This document shows, one piece after another, positions 1 through 8,172 of a stretch of 64,000 bases of DNA; the first letter of the stretch is position 1; every line of letters starts with the position of its first letter. Origin of the DNA: Algoriphagus ratkowskyi (GTDB taxonomy: Bacteria > Bacteroidota > Bacteroidia > Cytophagales > Cyclobacteriaceae); the NCBI RefSeq assembly GCF_002150505.1, contig NZ_MSSV01000003.1, positions 248,001 through 312,000 on the forward strand, read 5' to 3'. The notes under the pieces are model-generated. The model worked only from the letters and a program-made list of their open reading frames with translations. It ran no database searches and was not told the origin of the DNA. Made by a program: the position numbers and the translations under genes.

Positions 1-107
1 CGTAGGGTCCACCAAGATTTTCGATTTATACTTGGTTTATAAGTAGATAGAAAAGTAAGTCTTAAGCCAATACTACAATTTTTAAGTCTTTAAACATTAC
101 AGTCATA
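1..107. other. Window-edge spacer downstream of recG
   Basis: AT-rich sequence after the recG stop codon. I see no reading frame, RNA gene or clear terminator hairpin. Anything to the left lies outside the window. Confidence 0.4.
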
Positions 108-2201
108 TCAAGAAATCCGACTCCAATTAACTGCTGTTTTCTTCTGTTGCTTTACCTGTCTAAGAACTGGAGCATTTTCAGGTAATGCCAATTCTGGATC
201 AACAGCCAACAATTGTTGCACTGCATCTCGCGCCAATGTTAAGATTGCAGCATCTTTACTCAAATCAGCAATCAATAAGTCAGTGATCCCACTTTGCTGC
301 GTGCCCATCATATCGCCTGGGCCTCGCAGTTTCAAATCCACATCAGCGATCTCGAAACCATCGTTTGTACGAACCATCGTTTCTAATCGAACCCGGGAAT
401 CCTTAGAAAGCTCATACTTGCTCATCAACACACAATAGCTCTGCTCCGCACCTCTTCCCACTCTTCCTCGCAACTGATGCAGCTGCGATAGTCCAAATCG
501 CTCTGCATTCTCAATGATCATCACCGAAGCATTAGGTACGTTCACACCCACTTCGATCACAGTTGTCGCCACCATGATCTTCGTCTCCCCTTTCACAAAG
601 CGCTGCATCTCGTATTCCTTTGCGTCAGCTTTCATACTGCCATTCACTATGCTGATGGGATAGTTGGGAAAAGCGCGTGAGATACTTTCGTAGCCATCAA
701 TGACATTTTTCAAATCCATCTTCTCGGATTCTTCAATCAGCGGATACACGATATAAATCTGTCTCCCCTTTTTCACCTCCTCATTGATAAAACCAAAAAC
801 CTTCAGTCGATCTTTGTCATAGCGATGCACTGTTTGTATCGGCTTTCTTCCTGCCGGCATCTCATCGATCACTGACACATCCAAGTCCCCATAAAGCGTC
901 ATTGCAAGTGTCCTTGGAATAGGCGTGGCAGTCATTACCAATACGTGAGGAATGTACTTCTGATTTTTCGCCCAGAGTTTTGCACGTTGGGCTACGCCAA
1001 AGCGGTGCTGCTCATCGACAATTGCCAGCGCGAGATTTTGAAACTGTACGATATCTTCCAAAAGTGCATGTGTACCAATCAAAATTTTGAGTTCTCCGGA
1101 TAGTAGCTCTTCGTGGATGACCTTGCGGGCGGACTTCTTGGTAGAGCCTGTGAGCAAGGCAATCTTGAGTCCCATCATATCTGCAAACTCTTTCAAGCCT
1201 GCATAATGCTGATTGGCCAAAATCTCCGTAGGAGCCATTAAGCAAGACTGAGCTCCAGAACTAATTGCAATCAAGGCACATATAAAAGCTACCATCGTCT
1301 TTCCAGATCCTACATCTCCCTGAATAAGGCGATTCATCTGCTTACCTGACTTTAGATCTCCATAAGACTCCCGGATTACCCGTTTCTGGGCATTGGTCAA
1401 TTCAAATGGGATGTGATTGGTGTAAAACTCTATTAGTAGCTCAGTATTATTTAAAATTTGTCCTTGGTACTTCTCCGTTCTAGCCACTTTCATCATCAGT
1501 AAACGAAGCTGCAGAAAGAAAAACTCTTCGAATTTCATTCGTCTTCTTGCACGCTGAAGCTGATCTGGTTTAGTCGGAAAATGAATTTCCTGAATGGCCA
1601 ATTGCCTATCTATAAGCTGATACTGCTCTTTAATTCCAACTGAAATAGTTTCTTGAATGTGTGGAATACAAATCTGCACAAGTTGCTCCATGATTTTGGA
1701 GATTCCTTTGGAATCCAAAAATCTTGCTTTAAGCTTCTCGGTAGTTGAATAGATCGGCTGAAAATTATTTCGATTTTCATTTGCTGTAGTAAGTGGCTCC
1801 ATTTCTGGATGGGCAATACTCCACTTTCTGCCAAATTGGGCTGGTTTTCCAAGAAATACGAAAACGGCTCCAGTCACTAAATGCTTTTGAACCCAAACTA
1901 TTCCTTTGAACCAAGTCATTTCCATTTCCCCAGTTTCGTCCGCTACATGGGCTACGAGCCGCTTTTTGTTGCCCATTCCGATCAGTTCCACCTTTCGAAT
2001 TTTAGCGATCACTTGCACCGCTTCCATATCTGAATGAAGCTCCCGAACCTTAAAAAACTTGGTTCTATCTTCGTAGCGAAACGGATAATGCTGTAGCAAT
2101 TCTCCGAAGGTGAAAATATTCAACTCCTTGTTGAAAAGAGCAGCGCGCTGTGGGCCTACTCCTTTGAGGAACTCTATTTTAGTGTCAAAAAAACTGGACA
2201 A
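108..2201 (-). CDS. recG: ATP-dependent DNA helicase RecG
   Basis: RecG is a superfamily 2 helicase that remodels stalled replication forks and branch-migrates Holliday junctions in the cytoplasm. The 697-residue product has the usual family length. An N-terminal wedge/OB region (about residues 1-170) is followed by the helicase core, with Walker A GDVGSGKT near residue 297, a DEQH box near 395, the TATPIPRT motif, and a C-terminal helicase domain with QLRGRVGRG. The start codon is TTG at 2199-2201. It is chosen because the family N-terminus (FLKGVGPQRA) begins there and the next ATG would remove that segment. A near-consensus -7 box (TACCCTTG) overlaps the TTG, so the exact start is not fully certain. 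Confidence 0.97.
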   Translation of the reverse strand: MSSFFDTKIEFLKGVGPQRAALFNKELNIFTFGELLQHYPFRYEDRTKFFKVRELHSDMEAVQVIAKIRKVELIGMGNKKRLVAHVADETGEMEMTWFKGIVWVQKHLVTGAVFVFLGKPAQFGRKWSIAHPEMEPLTTANENRNNFQPIYSTTEKLKARFLDSKGISKIMEQLVQICIPHIQETISVGIKEQYQLIDRQLAIQEIHFPTKPDQLQRARRRMKFEEFFFLQLRLLMMKVARTEKYQGQILNNTELLIEFYTNHIPFELTNAQKRVIRESYGDLKSGKQMNRLIQGDVGSGKTMVAFICALIAISSGAQSCLMAPTEILANQHYAGLKEFADMMGLKIALLTGSTKKSARKVIHEELLSGELKILIGTHALLEDIVQFQNLALAIVDEQHRFGVAQRAKLWAKNQKYIPHVLVMTATPIPRTLAMTLYGDLDVSVIDEMPAGRKPIQTVHRYDKDRLKVFGFINEEVKKGRQIYIVYPLIEESEKMDLKNVIDGYESISRAFPNYPISIVNGSMKADAKEYEMQRFVKGETKIMVATTVIEVGVNVPNASVMIIENAERFGLSQLHQLRGRVGRGAEQSYCVLMSKYELSKDSRVRLETMVRTNDGFEIADVDLKLRGPGDMMGTQQSGITDLLIADLSKDAAILTLARDAVQQLLAVDPELALPENAPVLRQVKQQKKTAVNWSRIS

Positions 2202-2278
2202 GGGTAATTGATTTTTGGGTAGGACAAATTACATTCAGTCAGTCCAATTGCCAATAGAATGACAGGAATTGTCTGATA

Positions 2279-3349
2279 TCAATTCTGGGATTGTGTTACT
2301 GACTTCCAAATTTTCTCCAATTCAGGTTTCGCATCTTGGATACTTTTTAGCAAAAGCATCTGATTTTTTGCACGATGAAAATTCTGAGCTGGATAGGCTA
2401 CTTTATAATAGATATTTCCTTGTAGATGATCCGTCATAAACCGTAGGCCCATAATACAAATCATTACTTCTCCCGCTAACATCAACGAGCGAGTTTCTTC
2501 TTCCGTCACCATAGTTCGCACTCCTTCCCAATAGCCTTTTAGCAGCTGCTCGAAAACAGGAATTTGTAGATTTATTTTATCCCAAAATTGGCTGGTTTCA
2601 GACTCCGAACAAGCTACTGTCCGCACCAAGTCTCCAAAATCATACATTAAATACCCGCTCATCAAAGTGTCCAAATCAACCAATGCCTCCACTTTGGAGA
2701 GATCATTTGAAAAGATCAGGTTATTTATCTTAGTATCATTATGGGTCAAGCGATGAGGCAAGACAGCTTGAAATTGGTTATACTTTTTAATTAACTCCTG
2801 CTGTCCCAAGTAAAAATCCAAAACCTCTTGGTCTTCTTTGGAGACGGATTTCAAAGTTTTTGAGACTCTCTCAAGTGTGGCAAATCTCAAATCAAGACGA
2901 TGAAAATCAGGAATGCATTCATGTAAACTGTCCGTCTCGATGATCTTACCCCATTCCGCAAAAACACCATAAGCTTTTGCAGCTAGATAAGCTTGATCCA
3001 AATTGGTGATTTGCTGTATGGTCTGTCCGGATACAAACTCAAATAATCGATAAAGCTTGCCATCCCATTCGGTAATAAGTTTTTGAGCAGAGTTGAGAAT
3101 AGGAAGTGGTAAAATAAATGGAAGAAGGCTATCATCTCCTTGGGATTTGACCTGACGCTGATTATGTGTGATCCGCTCGGGATATTGGAACACAGCATTG
3201 TTAAATTCCTGTAAAATATAGTTAGTATTCCCTGATTCTATCAGATATGTACCATGAATGAGGCCCGCTCCGAAAGTATGAAAAGTGAAATCTTCAAAAG
3301 TGCTGAATGAATATTCGGCGAGAATACTCGCAATGTTTTCCTTTACCAT
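2279..3349 (-). CDS. Phosphotransferase (APH/ChoK-like small-molecule kinase)
   Basis: The 356-residue cytoplasmic protein has the aminoglycoside-phosphotransferase/choline-kinase fold. The Brenner-type catalytic loop HNDTKINN lies near residue 200 and the metal-binding VDLDT near 223, followed by YDFGDLVR. This pattern resembles bacterial sugar or N-acetylhexosamine kinases (NahK-like) more than antibiotic-resistance enzymes, so a sugar or amino-sugar substrate is my inference; the true substrate is unknown. The gene lies 77 bp upstream of recG on the same strand. A consensus -7 box lies exactly 12 nt before the ATG, which implies a leaderless or nearly leaderless transcript. Confidence 0.8.
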   Translation of the reverse strand: MVKENIASILAEYSFSTFEDFTFHTFGAGLIHGTYLIESGNTNYILQEFNNAVFQYPERITHNQRQVKSQGDDSLLPFILPLPILNSAQKLITEWDGKLYRLFEFVSGQTIQQITNLDQAYLAAKAYGVFAEWGKIIETDSLHECIPDFHRLDLRFATLERVSKTLKSVSKEDQEVLDFYLGQQELIKKYNQFQAVLPHRLTHNDTKINNLIFSNDLSKVEALVDLDTLMSGYLMYDFGDLVRTVACSESETSQFWDKINLQIPVFEQLLKGYWEGVRTMVTEEETRSLMLAGEVMICIMGLRFMTDHLQGNIYYKVAYPAQNFHRAKNQMLLLKSIQDAKPELEKIWKSVTQSQN

Positions 3350-3714
3350 AGCACAAAGCTATGGGTTAGCTTTCAAATCAAAATTATTGGCTTAAAAAAA
3401 ACCATCATTTTAAAAGATTAGATTCTGTTCCGGAGTGATCCTCCACATTTCTATCTAAACAAAAGTCTTCTTTTAGTTTATGCATCTCCTTGACTATTAT
3501 CCAGCTGGACATCGCTCTTCCTTCCCGGCTTTCTAAAATGGAATGATTAGAGAGGAAAATAAATTTTGAAAATGAATGAATACGGTAAATTCTGAGTAAA
3601 CTTCTGGGTCAGATTTTTTCCATTTGGCAGAAAATAAATACATTAGCGAAATTTATTATTTAAGTAGAAGCCGTTTTTTAAAAAAAATTAAAGAATACAT
3701 TAATCCCAAAAGCT
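3350..3714. other. Divergent intergenic region (365 bp)
   Basis: Besides the kinase promoter at its left end, the right end holds a weak -7-like TACATTAG (3639-3646) about 70 nt before the symporter ATG, with no convincing -33 element. The rest is AT-rich. I see no RNA gene, riboswitch or repeat. Confidence 0.4.
3354..3382 (-). promoter_or_regulatory. Bacteroidota-type promoter of the 2279-3349 kinase gene
   Basis: On the minus strand TTTG (3379-3382), a 17-nt spacer and TAGCTTTG (3354-3361) match the Bacteroidota TTTG...TAnnTTTG promoter. The first T of the -7 box is 12 nt from the A of the ATG, so transcription should begin at or within a base of the start codon. Confidence 0.55.
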
Positions 3715-5490
3715 ATGAATGTAACCTCCATTGACTGGGCGATCATTGCCGCTTTCTTTGTCATTTCCCTACTTATAGGGCTTTATACATCGAAAAAGGC
3801 TGGTTCCTCTGCCAAAGAATTTTTTCTGTCCGGTAGAAATATGCCCTGGTGGTTGCTCGGAGTATCTATGGTCGCAACGACGTTCTCTGCGGATACACCC
3901 AATTTGGTGACTGATATCGTTCGAAAAAATGGTGTAGCAGGTAACTGGGTATGGTGGGCTTTCTTACTTACAGGTATGTTAACTGTTTTTGTTTATGCCA
4001 AACTTTGGAGAAGATCTGAAGTTACAACAGACTTGGAGTTTTATGAATTGCGTTATTCTGGCAAAGGAGCTGCATTCTTAAGAGCATTCCGCGCTATATA
4101 TTTAGGTGTATTCTTCAACGTCGTGATTATGGCAACTGTATCACTTGCAGCCATCAAAATCGGTGGTGTAATGTTAGGATTAGAGCCCTATGAAACCTTG
4201 TTGATTGCTTCTGTGGTCACAGTAATTTATAGTTCTTTGGGAGGATTAAAGGGTGTTTTGCTAACTGATTTTTTCCAATTTTTCATTGCAATGATCGGTG
4301 CTTTTGGAGCTGCTTATTACATTCTTGACCTACCACAGATTGGATCATTAAATAATCTTCTGACCCATGAAAATGTAGCAGGAAAGCTTAACTTCCTTCC
4401 TGATTTCTCAGATCCTAATGCATACATCCCGCTTTTCTTGATGCCGATAGCCATTCAATGGTGGGCAACTTGGTATCCAGGTGCTGAGCCTGGAGGCGGA
4501 GGATATATTGCACAACGAATGCTTTCCGCTAAGGATGAAAAGAATGCGATTGGTGCTACTCTCTTTTTTAATATAGCTCATTATGCCATACGCCCTTGGC
4601 CTTGGATTTTGATTGCTTTGGCTTCATTAATTGTCTTTCCAAACGTTTCTGATATCTCAGCAGCATTCCCTAATATTCCTGTTGATAAACTAGGTGACGA
4701 TTTAGCTTACTCAGCAATGTTGACATTCTTGCCAACTGGCTTGATAGGGATTGTATTGGCTTCCTTGATTGCTGCTGTGATGTCTACACTATCTACACAT
4801 CTCAACTGGGGATCTTCCTACATCGTGAATGATTTCTACCTAAGATTCCTAAAGCCTGAAGCTTCCGATAAAGAATTGGTGGCTGTAGGAAGAATCTCCA
4901 CAGTGCTCTTGATGGCAATGTCTGCTGTACTAGCTCTAGCACTTTCCAGTGCGCTAGATGCATTCGAAATCCTGCTTCAGATAGGTGCGGGAACAGGTTT
5001 GATTTTTATTCTAAGATGGTTTTGGTGGAGAATTAACGCATATACAGAGATCTCAGCCATGGCTATTTCGTTTGTAGTTGCTATTTTCTTCTCAGTCATC
5101 AATCCAAAAGTAAACTGGATAATTATTCCTGAAAATCAGGAATATTTGAAGCTTCTATATAGTGTCAGCATTACCACGTTTGGTTGGTTGCTAGTCACAT
5201 TCATTACTGCTCCTGAAAAGGACGAGGTATTATTATCCTTCTACAGAAAAGTAACTCCAGCGGCCTTTGGATGGAAAAAAGTATTGGATAGATATCCTGA
5301 GGAGAGACAAGTGATCGGTCAACTTCCTAAAGAAATAGGACTTATGATGATAGGATCTGCCATGGTATATGCCGCCTTATTCTCTACAGGGTTCTTTATT
5401 TACGGCAATATGCTAGGTGGAATCATTGCTGGCATCATTGCAATAGTAGGAGGTGTCATTATTTTCAGATCTTGGAAAAACCTTAGCTAA
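3715..5490 (+). CDS. Sodium:solute symporter family protein
   Basis: This inner-membrane Na+-coupled transporter of the SSS (SGLT/PutP) family has 591 residues and about 13-15 hydrophobic segments. N-terminal features are typical: a helix at 9-25, then SAKEFFLSGRNMPWW, then VATTFSADTP in the unwound TM1-like region. SSLGGLKGVLLTDFFQF near 180-195 is a family hallmark. The substrate cannot be read from sequence; sugars, amino acids and carboxylates are all possible. The gene stands alone. Its stop codon overlaps the stop of the converging gldD gene by 4 bp, leaving no room for a terminator between them. Confidence 0.93.
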   Translation: MNVTSIDWAIIAAFFVISLLIGLYTSKKAGSSAKEFFLSGRNMPWWLLGVSMVATTFSADTPNLVTDIVRKNGVAGNWVWWAFLLTGMLTVFVYAKLWRRSEVTTDLEFYELRYSGKGAAFLRAFRAIYLGVFFNVVIMATVSLAAIKIGGVMLGLEPYETLLIASVVTVIYSSLGGLKGVLLTDFFQFFIAMIGAFGAAYYILDLPQIGSLNNLLTHENVAGKLNFLPDFSDPNAYIPLFLMPIAIQWWATWYPGAEPGGGGYIAQRMLSAKDEKNAIGATLFFNIAHYAIRPWPWILIALASLIVFPNVSDISAAFPNIPVDKLGDDLAYSAMLTFLPTGLIGIVLASLIAAVMSTLSTHLNWGSSYIVNDFYLRFLKPEASDKELVAVGRISTVLLMAMSAVLALALSSALDAFEILLQIGAGTGLIFILRWFWWRINAYTEISAMAISFVVAIFFSVINPKVNWIIIPENQEYLKLLYSVSITTFGWLLVTFITAPEKDEVLLSFYRKVTPAAFGWKKVLDRYPEERQVIGQLPKEIGLMMIGSAMVYAALFSTGFFIYGNMLGGIIAGIIAIVGGVIIFRSWKNLS

Positions 5491-6062
5491 TCAACAAATT
5501 TTACAGAATTCATCAAGTGGACCATGTCCTCCTTGATGAATTCTATTACTGGCGAAAGTGAATCATTTTTCATCGCCGTATTGAAATACAAAGCCCCTCT
5601 AAGAAAGTTCTTGGTAGAATCCGTTACAAAAAACTGAAACTGCGTGGGCACTTCACCGGTAAGTTCGGCTACCACTCCTGTATAACCTTCTGGAGTCAAA
5701 AGCACAGCTTCCTCTATACCGTAGGCTTTCACTTGATGCTGGGAAGTCAGCCTAAATGCATCGCTAGACAATTGTTTAAAATTGACTTTGTCTCCATCAA
5801 TTCGTTTATATGTCAAATGCACTTTTGCGCCAAAATCGGCATAATTCAAATTGACCCACGCTTCTTCTGCGATATTAAAAGAATCTGGTTCTACATTTGA
5901 ATAACTTGAATAATCAATCTGATAAGGATATCCCTCAGCTAGTTTTTCAAAGGTATGAGTTGGTAAATCAATGCGATTATAGCCAGGTGGTTTTGGTAAA
6001 AAAGTTTGATCACAACCGACTAATCCAACTAGCAACAAACCTATCCAAAAATGTTTCCTCAT
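5487..6062 (-). CDS. gldD: Gliding motility lipoprotein GldD-like
   Basis: The 191-residue lipoprotein has a short signal peptide and lipobox LVGC (lipidated Cys17). After it comes the proline-rich PKPPGYNRIDLP segment and the YPYQIDYS region typical of GldD, a periplasm-facing lipoprotein required for gliding motility and linked to the type IX secretion machinery in Flavobacterium. The assignment rests on the N-terminal PKP-GY-RIDLP pattern and the length. Genes commonly associated with it elsewhere (gldE, ssb, mutY) are not in this window. The ATG is directly followed by the charged signal-peptide start MRKHFW. Confidence 0.78.
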   Translation of the reverse strand: MRKHFWIGLLLVGLVGCDQTFLPKPPGYNRIDLPTHTFEKLAEGYPYQIDYSSYSNVEPDSFNIAEEAWVNLNYADFGAKVHLTYKRIDGDKVNFKQLSSDAFRLTSQHQVKAYGIEEAVLLTPEGYTGVVAELTGEVPTQFQFFVTDSTKNFLRGALYFNTAMKNDSLSPVIEFIKEDMVHLMNSVKFVD

Positions 6063-6138
6063 GGTTTAAAATTAGACAAAGAGTTTGATTTGACTTGGGA
6101 TTAAATGAAATTTAACCAAATAACCAATTTCTATTCAA

Positions 6139-6669
6139 ATGAAAAAAGCACTAAAATTTCTTTCTTCTGGCCTACTAATGGCCTTTATTATGATGGCCTC
6201 TACGGCTGTTTCAGCTCAAACAACTAAGGATGAATTCCTATCCAAATGGCAAAATTCTAAGCAGTTCACGCTAGATGTATTGGACAAAATGCCTGATTCT
6301 GGCATGGAATACAAAACCGATCCTGCAGCTATGTCTTTCAAAGAGCAAATCCATCACATTGGAAATGCAATCGTGGGTATTTCCCAAGGATTCTTGAAAG
6401 GGGGAGATCCCGGATTCACCATTGATCTTACTTCAGCATCTAAAGCTGATTTGGCTAGTTATATAGCAAAATGCTATGACTATGGCACTACTACAATGAA
6501 GGCACTTTCTGATGCTGACGCCGGAGAATCCATAGAAGTCTTTGGTACTAACGTAACAAGACGTCAAGTGATGGCTTTGATAATGGATCACTCTACCCAT
6601 CACAGAGGCTCTGCGATAGCATACTTAAGAGTTGAAGGCGCCGAACCTCCTGCTTTCGTAGGCTTTTAA
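6139..6669 (+). CDS. Secreted DinB-family protein
   Basis: The 176-residue protein has a cleavable signal peptide (hydrophobic stretch 10-24, likely cut after VSAQ). The mature part is a DinB-like four-helix bundle of about 150 residues. The three expected metal ligands are visible: a histidine in the EQIHHIGN helix and two in the DHSTHHRG segment near the C-terminus. DinB-superfamily proteins bind divalent metal, and some are thiol-dependent transferases; the exact activity is unknown here. Export to the periplasm is unusual against cytoplasmic DinB relatives, though not rare in Bacteroidota. A bidirectional terminator follows. Confidence 0.82.
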   Translation: MKKALKFLSSGLLMAFIMMASTAVSAQTTKDEFLSKWQNSKQFTLDVLDKMPDSGMEYKTDPAAMSFKEQIHHIGNAIVGISQGFLKGGDPGFTIDLTSASKADLASYIAKCYDYGTTTMKALSDADAGESIEVFGTNVTRRQVMALIMDHSTHHRGSAIAYLRVEGAEPPAFVGF

Positions 6670-6684
6670 TAAGATTAGTAATAT

Positions 6685-6717
6685 AAAACGGCAACGAAAT
6701 AATTCATTGCCGTTTTT
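6685..6717. terminator. Bidirectional terminator between dinB-like gene and nitroreductase
   Basis: A 10-bp perfect stem AAAACGGCAA / TTGCCGTTTT with a 12-nt loop is flanked by A-runs on the left and T-runs on the right. It therefore works for the converging genes on both strands. Confidence 0.75.
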
Positions 6718-6731
6718 ACTTTTTGGTAAAA

Positions 6732-7334
6732 TTACCCTCTAATCCAAGCTACTTTTTCATCCATGCTATCTCTTTTACCTTCTGGCCAAGAATCAGTTGC
6801 TGGTTTAGCTACATAGAAAAAGCCCATTAAAGCATCTTCCCCTTCCAGTCCGAAATCTTCTCTAGCTTCTTGCCAGAACGTAGGCCCACCAGTTCCCCAA
6901 TAAGCCGCCAATCCATGTGCTGAAGCTGTCAAATACATATTCTGAACTGCCATAGAAACTGCTGCAATCTCTTCCATTAATGGAATTCCTTCTGATCTTT
7001 TTAGCATTATAGCAATCATGTGAGATGCCTTCAATGGACCTTGCTTAAATTTCTGAAAGGTGGCCTCTAAAAAAGGAGTACCATTCTTTTCCGCTCGAAG
7101 CTTATACATATCTGCCTGATAATCTGCAAATTTCTTCAAGCCATCACCTGTGTACACGATAAATCTCCAGGGCTGAGTCAATTTATGTGTAGGTGCCCAG
7201 CGCGCATTTTCTAATAGCTCCTCAATGATAGAATCATCTACCGGATCATTTTCTTTGAACTGTGCCGCAAAAATAGATCTGCGTCCACGGATTATCTTAT
7301 TAACTTCTTCGATGTTGAAATCGGGCTTTTGCAT
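6732..7334 (-). CDS. Nitroreductase family protein
   Basis: This FMN-dependent NAD(P)H oxidoreductase of the nitroreductase superfamily is about 200 residues long. The N-terminus carries the RGRRSIFAAQF motif (FMN phosphate contact). ENARWAPTHKLTQPWRFIV matches the conserved A-nAP-s-NtQPWrF block, and GLAAYWGTGG is the usual late motif. I place the start at the ATG at 7332-7334 (MQKPDFNIEEV). An upstream in-frame ATG at 7376 would add 14 residues that do not resemble the family. The physiological substrate is unknown. Confidence 0.9.
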   Translation of the reverse strand: MQKPDFNIEEVNKIIRGRRSIFAAQFKENDPVDDSIIEELLENARWAPTHKLTQPWRFIVYTGDGLKKFADYQADMYKLRAEKNGTPFLEATFQKFKQGPLKASHMIAIMLKRSEGIPLMEEIAAVSMAVQNMYLTASAHGLAAYWGTGGPTFWQEAREDFGLEGEDALMGFFYVAKPATDSWPEGKRDSMDEKVAWIRG

Positions 7335-7424
7335 GTAGTTGTACTTATTAATGTGTGTTCGTAGTTCTAATTGCAAAGAAAGGCAATTGGTTCTGGCTAA
7401 AGGATATTTGTTTTAGTAAAGCGC

Positions 7425-8144
7425 TCATTTAAGCTTCCCCTTTAAAAGCTGCTGTCTTAATTCTGGATCAAACTTTTCAATCGCATATCGCAAAGCTGTG
7501 CGAGGCATTGTCGAATAGCGCTTTCTCAAAAACCCCATTTCTACTTCAAAATCTTTGTTTCCAATTTCCCGAAGCATCCAACCCACAGCTGTATGTATTA
7601 AGTCATGCTCATGATAGAGTAACTTCTCTGCCAATGCAATTGCTTCATCAAATTGCCCGCTTTTGATCCAATACATGCTGCTAATCATCGCCACCCGCTG
7701 CTTCCATAAGTTATCATTTTCAGCTATTTCGTAGATTTGTGACTTGTCTTTATCTTGGTAATAATGTCCCAAAATATGATAGCAAGAGCTATCCACTAGA
7801 TCCCAATTGTTGACATAATCGAGATGATCCAAATAAAAATCAACCAACTCCTTTTGATCTGCATTGATTTTCAATTTTTGATATTTATACACTAAAATAT
7901 AGATAGCTGTAAGCCTAACTTCGTGATATGGATTTTGCAATAGCTCAGCAATTTCACTGAAGCTAATTTCTTTAAAAACTACCTTAGCCACTTTCCGCTG
8001 CTCTGGCACAATGACCCCCAGAAACTGATCTCCTTCCCCATATCCACCTGGCGTGGATTTAAAAAACCTCGGGAAAAAAGCAGCCTTTTCAGGATTTGCT
8101 TTGTCTGAAAGAGCTGCAATAATTTGTTCTGTTAACAGGCTCAT
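7425..8144 (-). CDS. DNA alkylation repair protein (AlkD-like)
   Basis: The 239-residue all-helical protein matches the AlkD/AlkC-like DNA glycosylase family, built of HEAT-like repeats, that excises positively charged alkylated bases without flipping them. Visible hallmarks are the N-terminal KAAFFPRFFKSTPGGYGEGD segment, the repeat containing NNWDLVDSSCYHILG with the conserved W-D pair, and HTAVGWMLREIG near the C-terminus. It lies about 90 bp from the nitroreductase on the same strand and 28 bp from the receptor gene upstream, so the three could be co-transcribed. Confidence 0.9.
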   Translation of the reverse strand: MSLLTEQIIAALSDKANPEKAAFFPRFFKSTPGGYGEGDQFLGVIVPEQRKVAKVVFKEISFSEIAELLQNPYHEVRLTAIYILVYKYQKLKINADQKELVDFYLDHLDYVNNWDLVDSSCYHILGHYYQDKDKSQIYEIAENDNLWKQRVAMISSMYWIKSGQFDEAIALAEKLLYHEHDLIHTAVGWMLREIGNKDFEVEMGFLRKRYSTMPRTALRYAIEKFDPELRQQLLKGKLK

Positions 8145-8172
8145 GATTGAAATTAGAAATTCTTAAATCATT

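Noticed and set aside
1012..1852. Long antisense and alternate-frame readings inside recG and other large genes
   Set aside because: Shadow frames without start context, family similarity or promoter signals; the overlapping genes are well supported.
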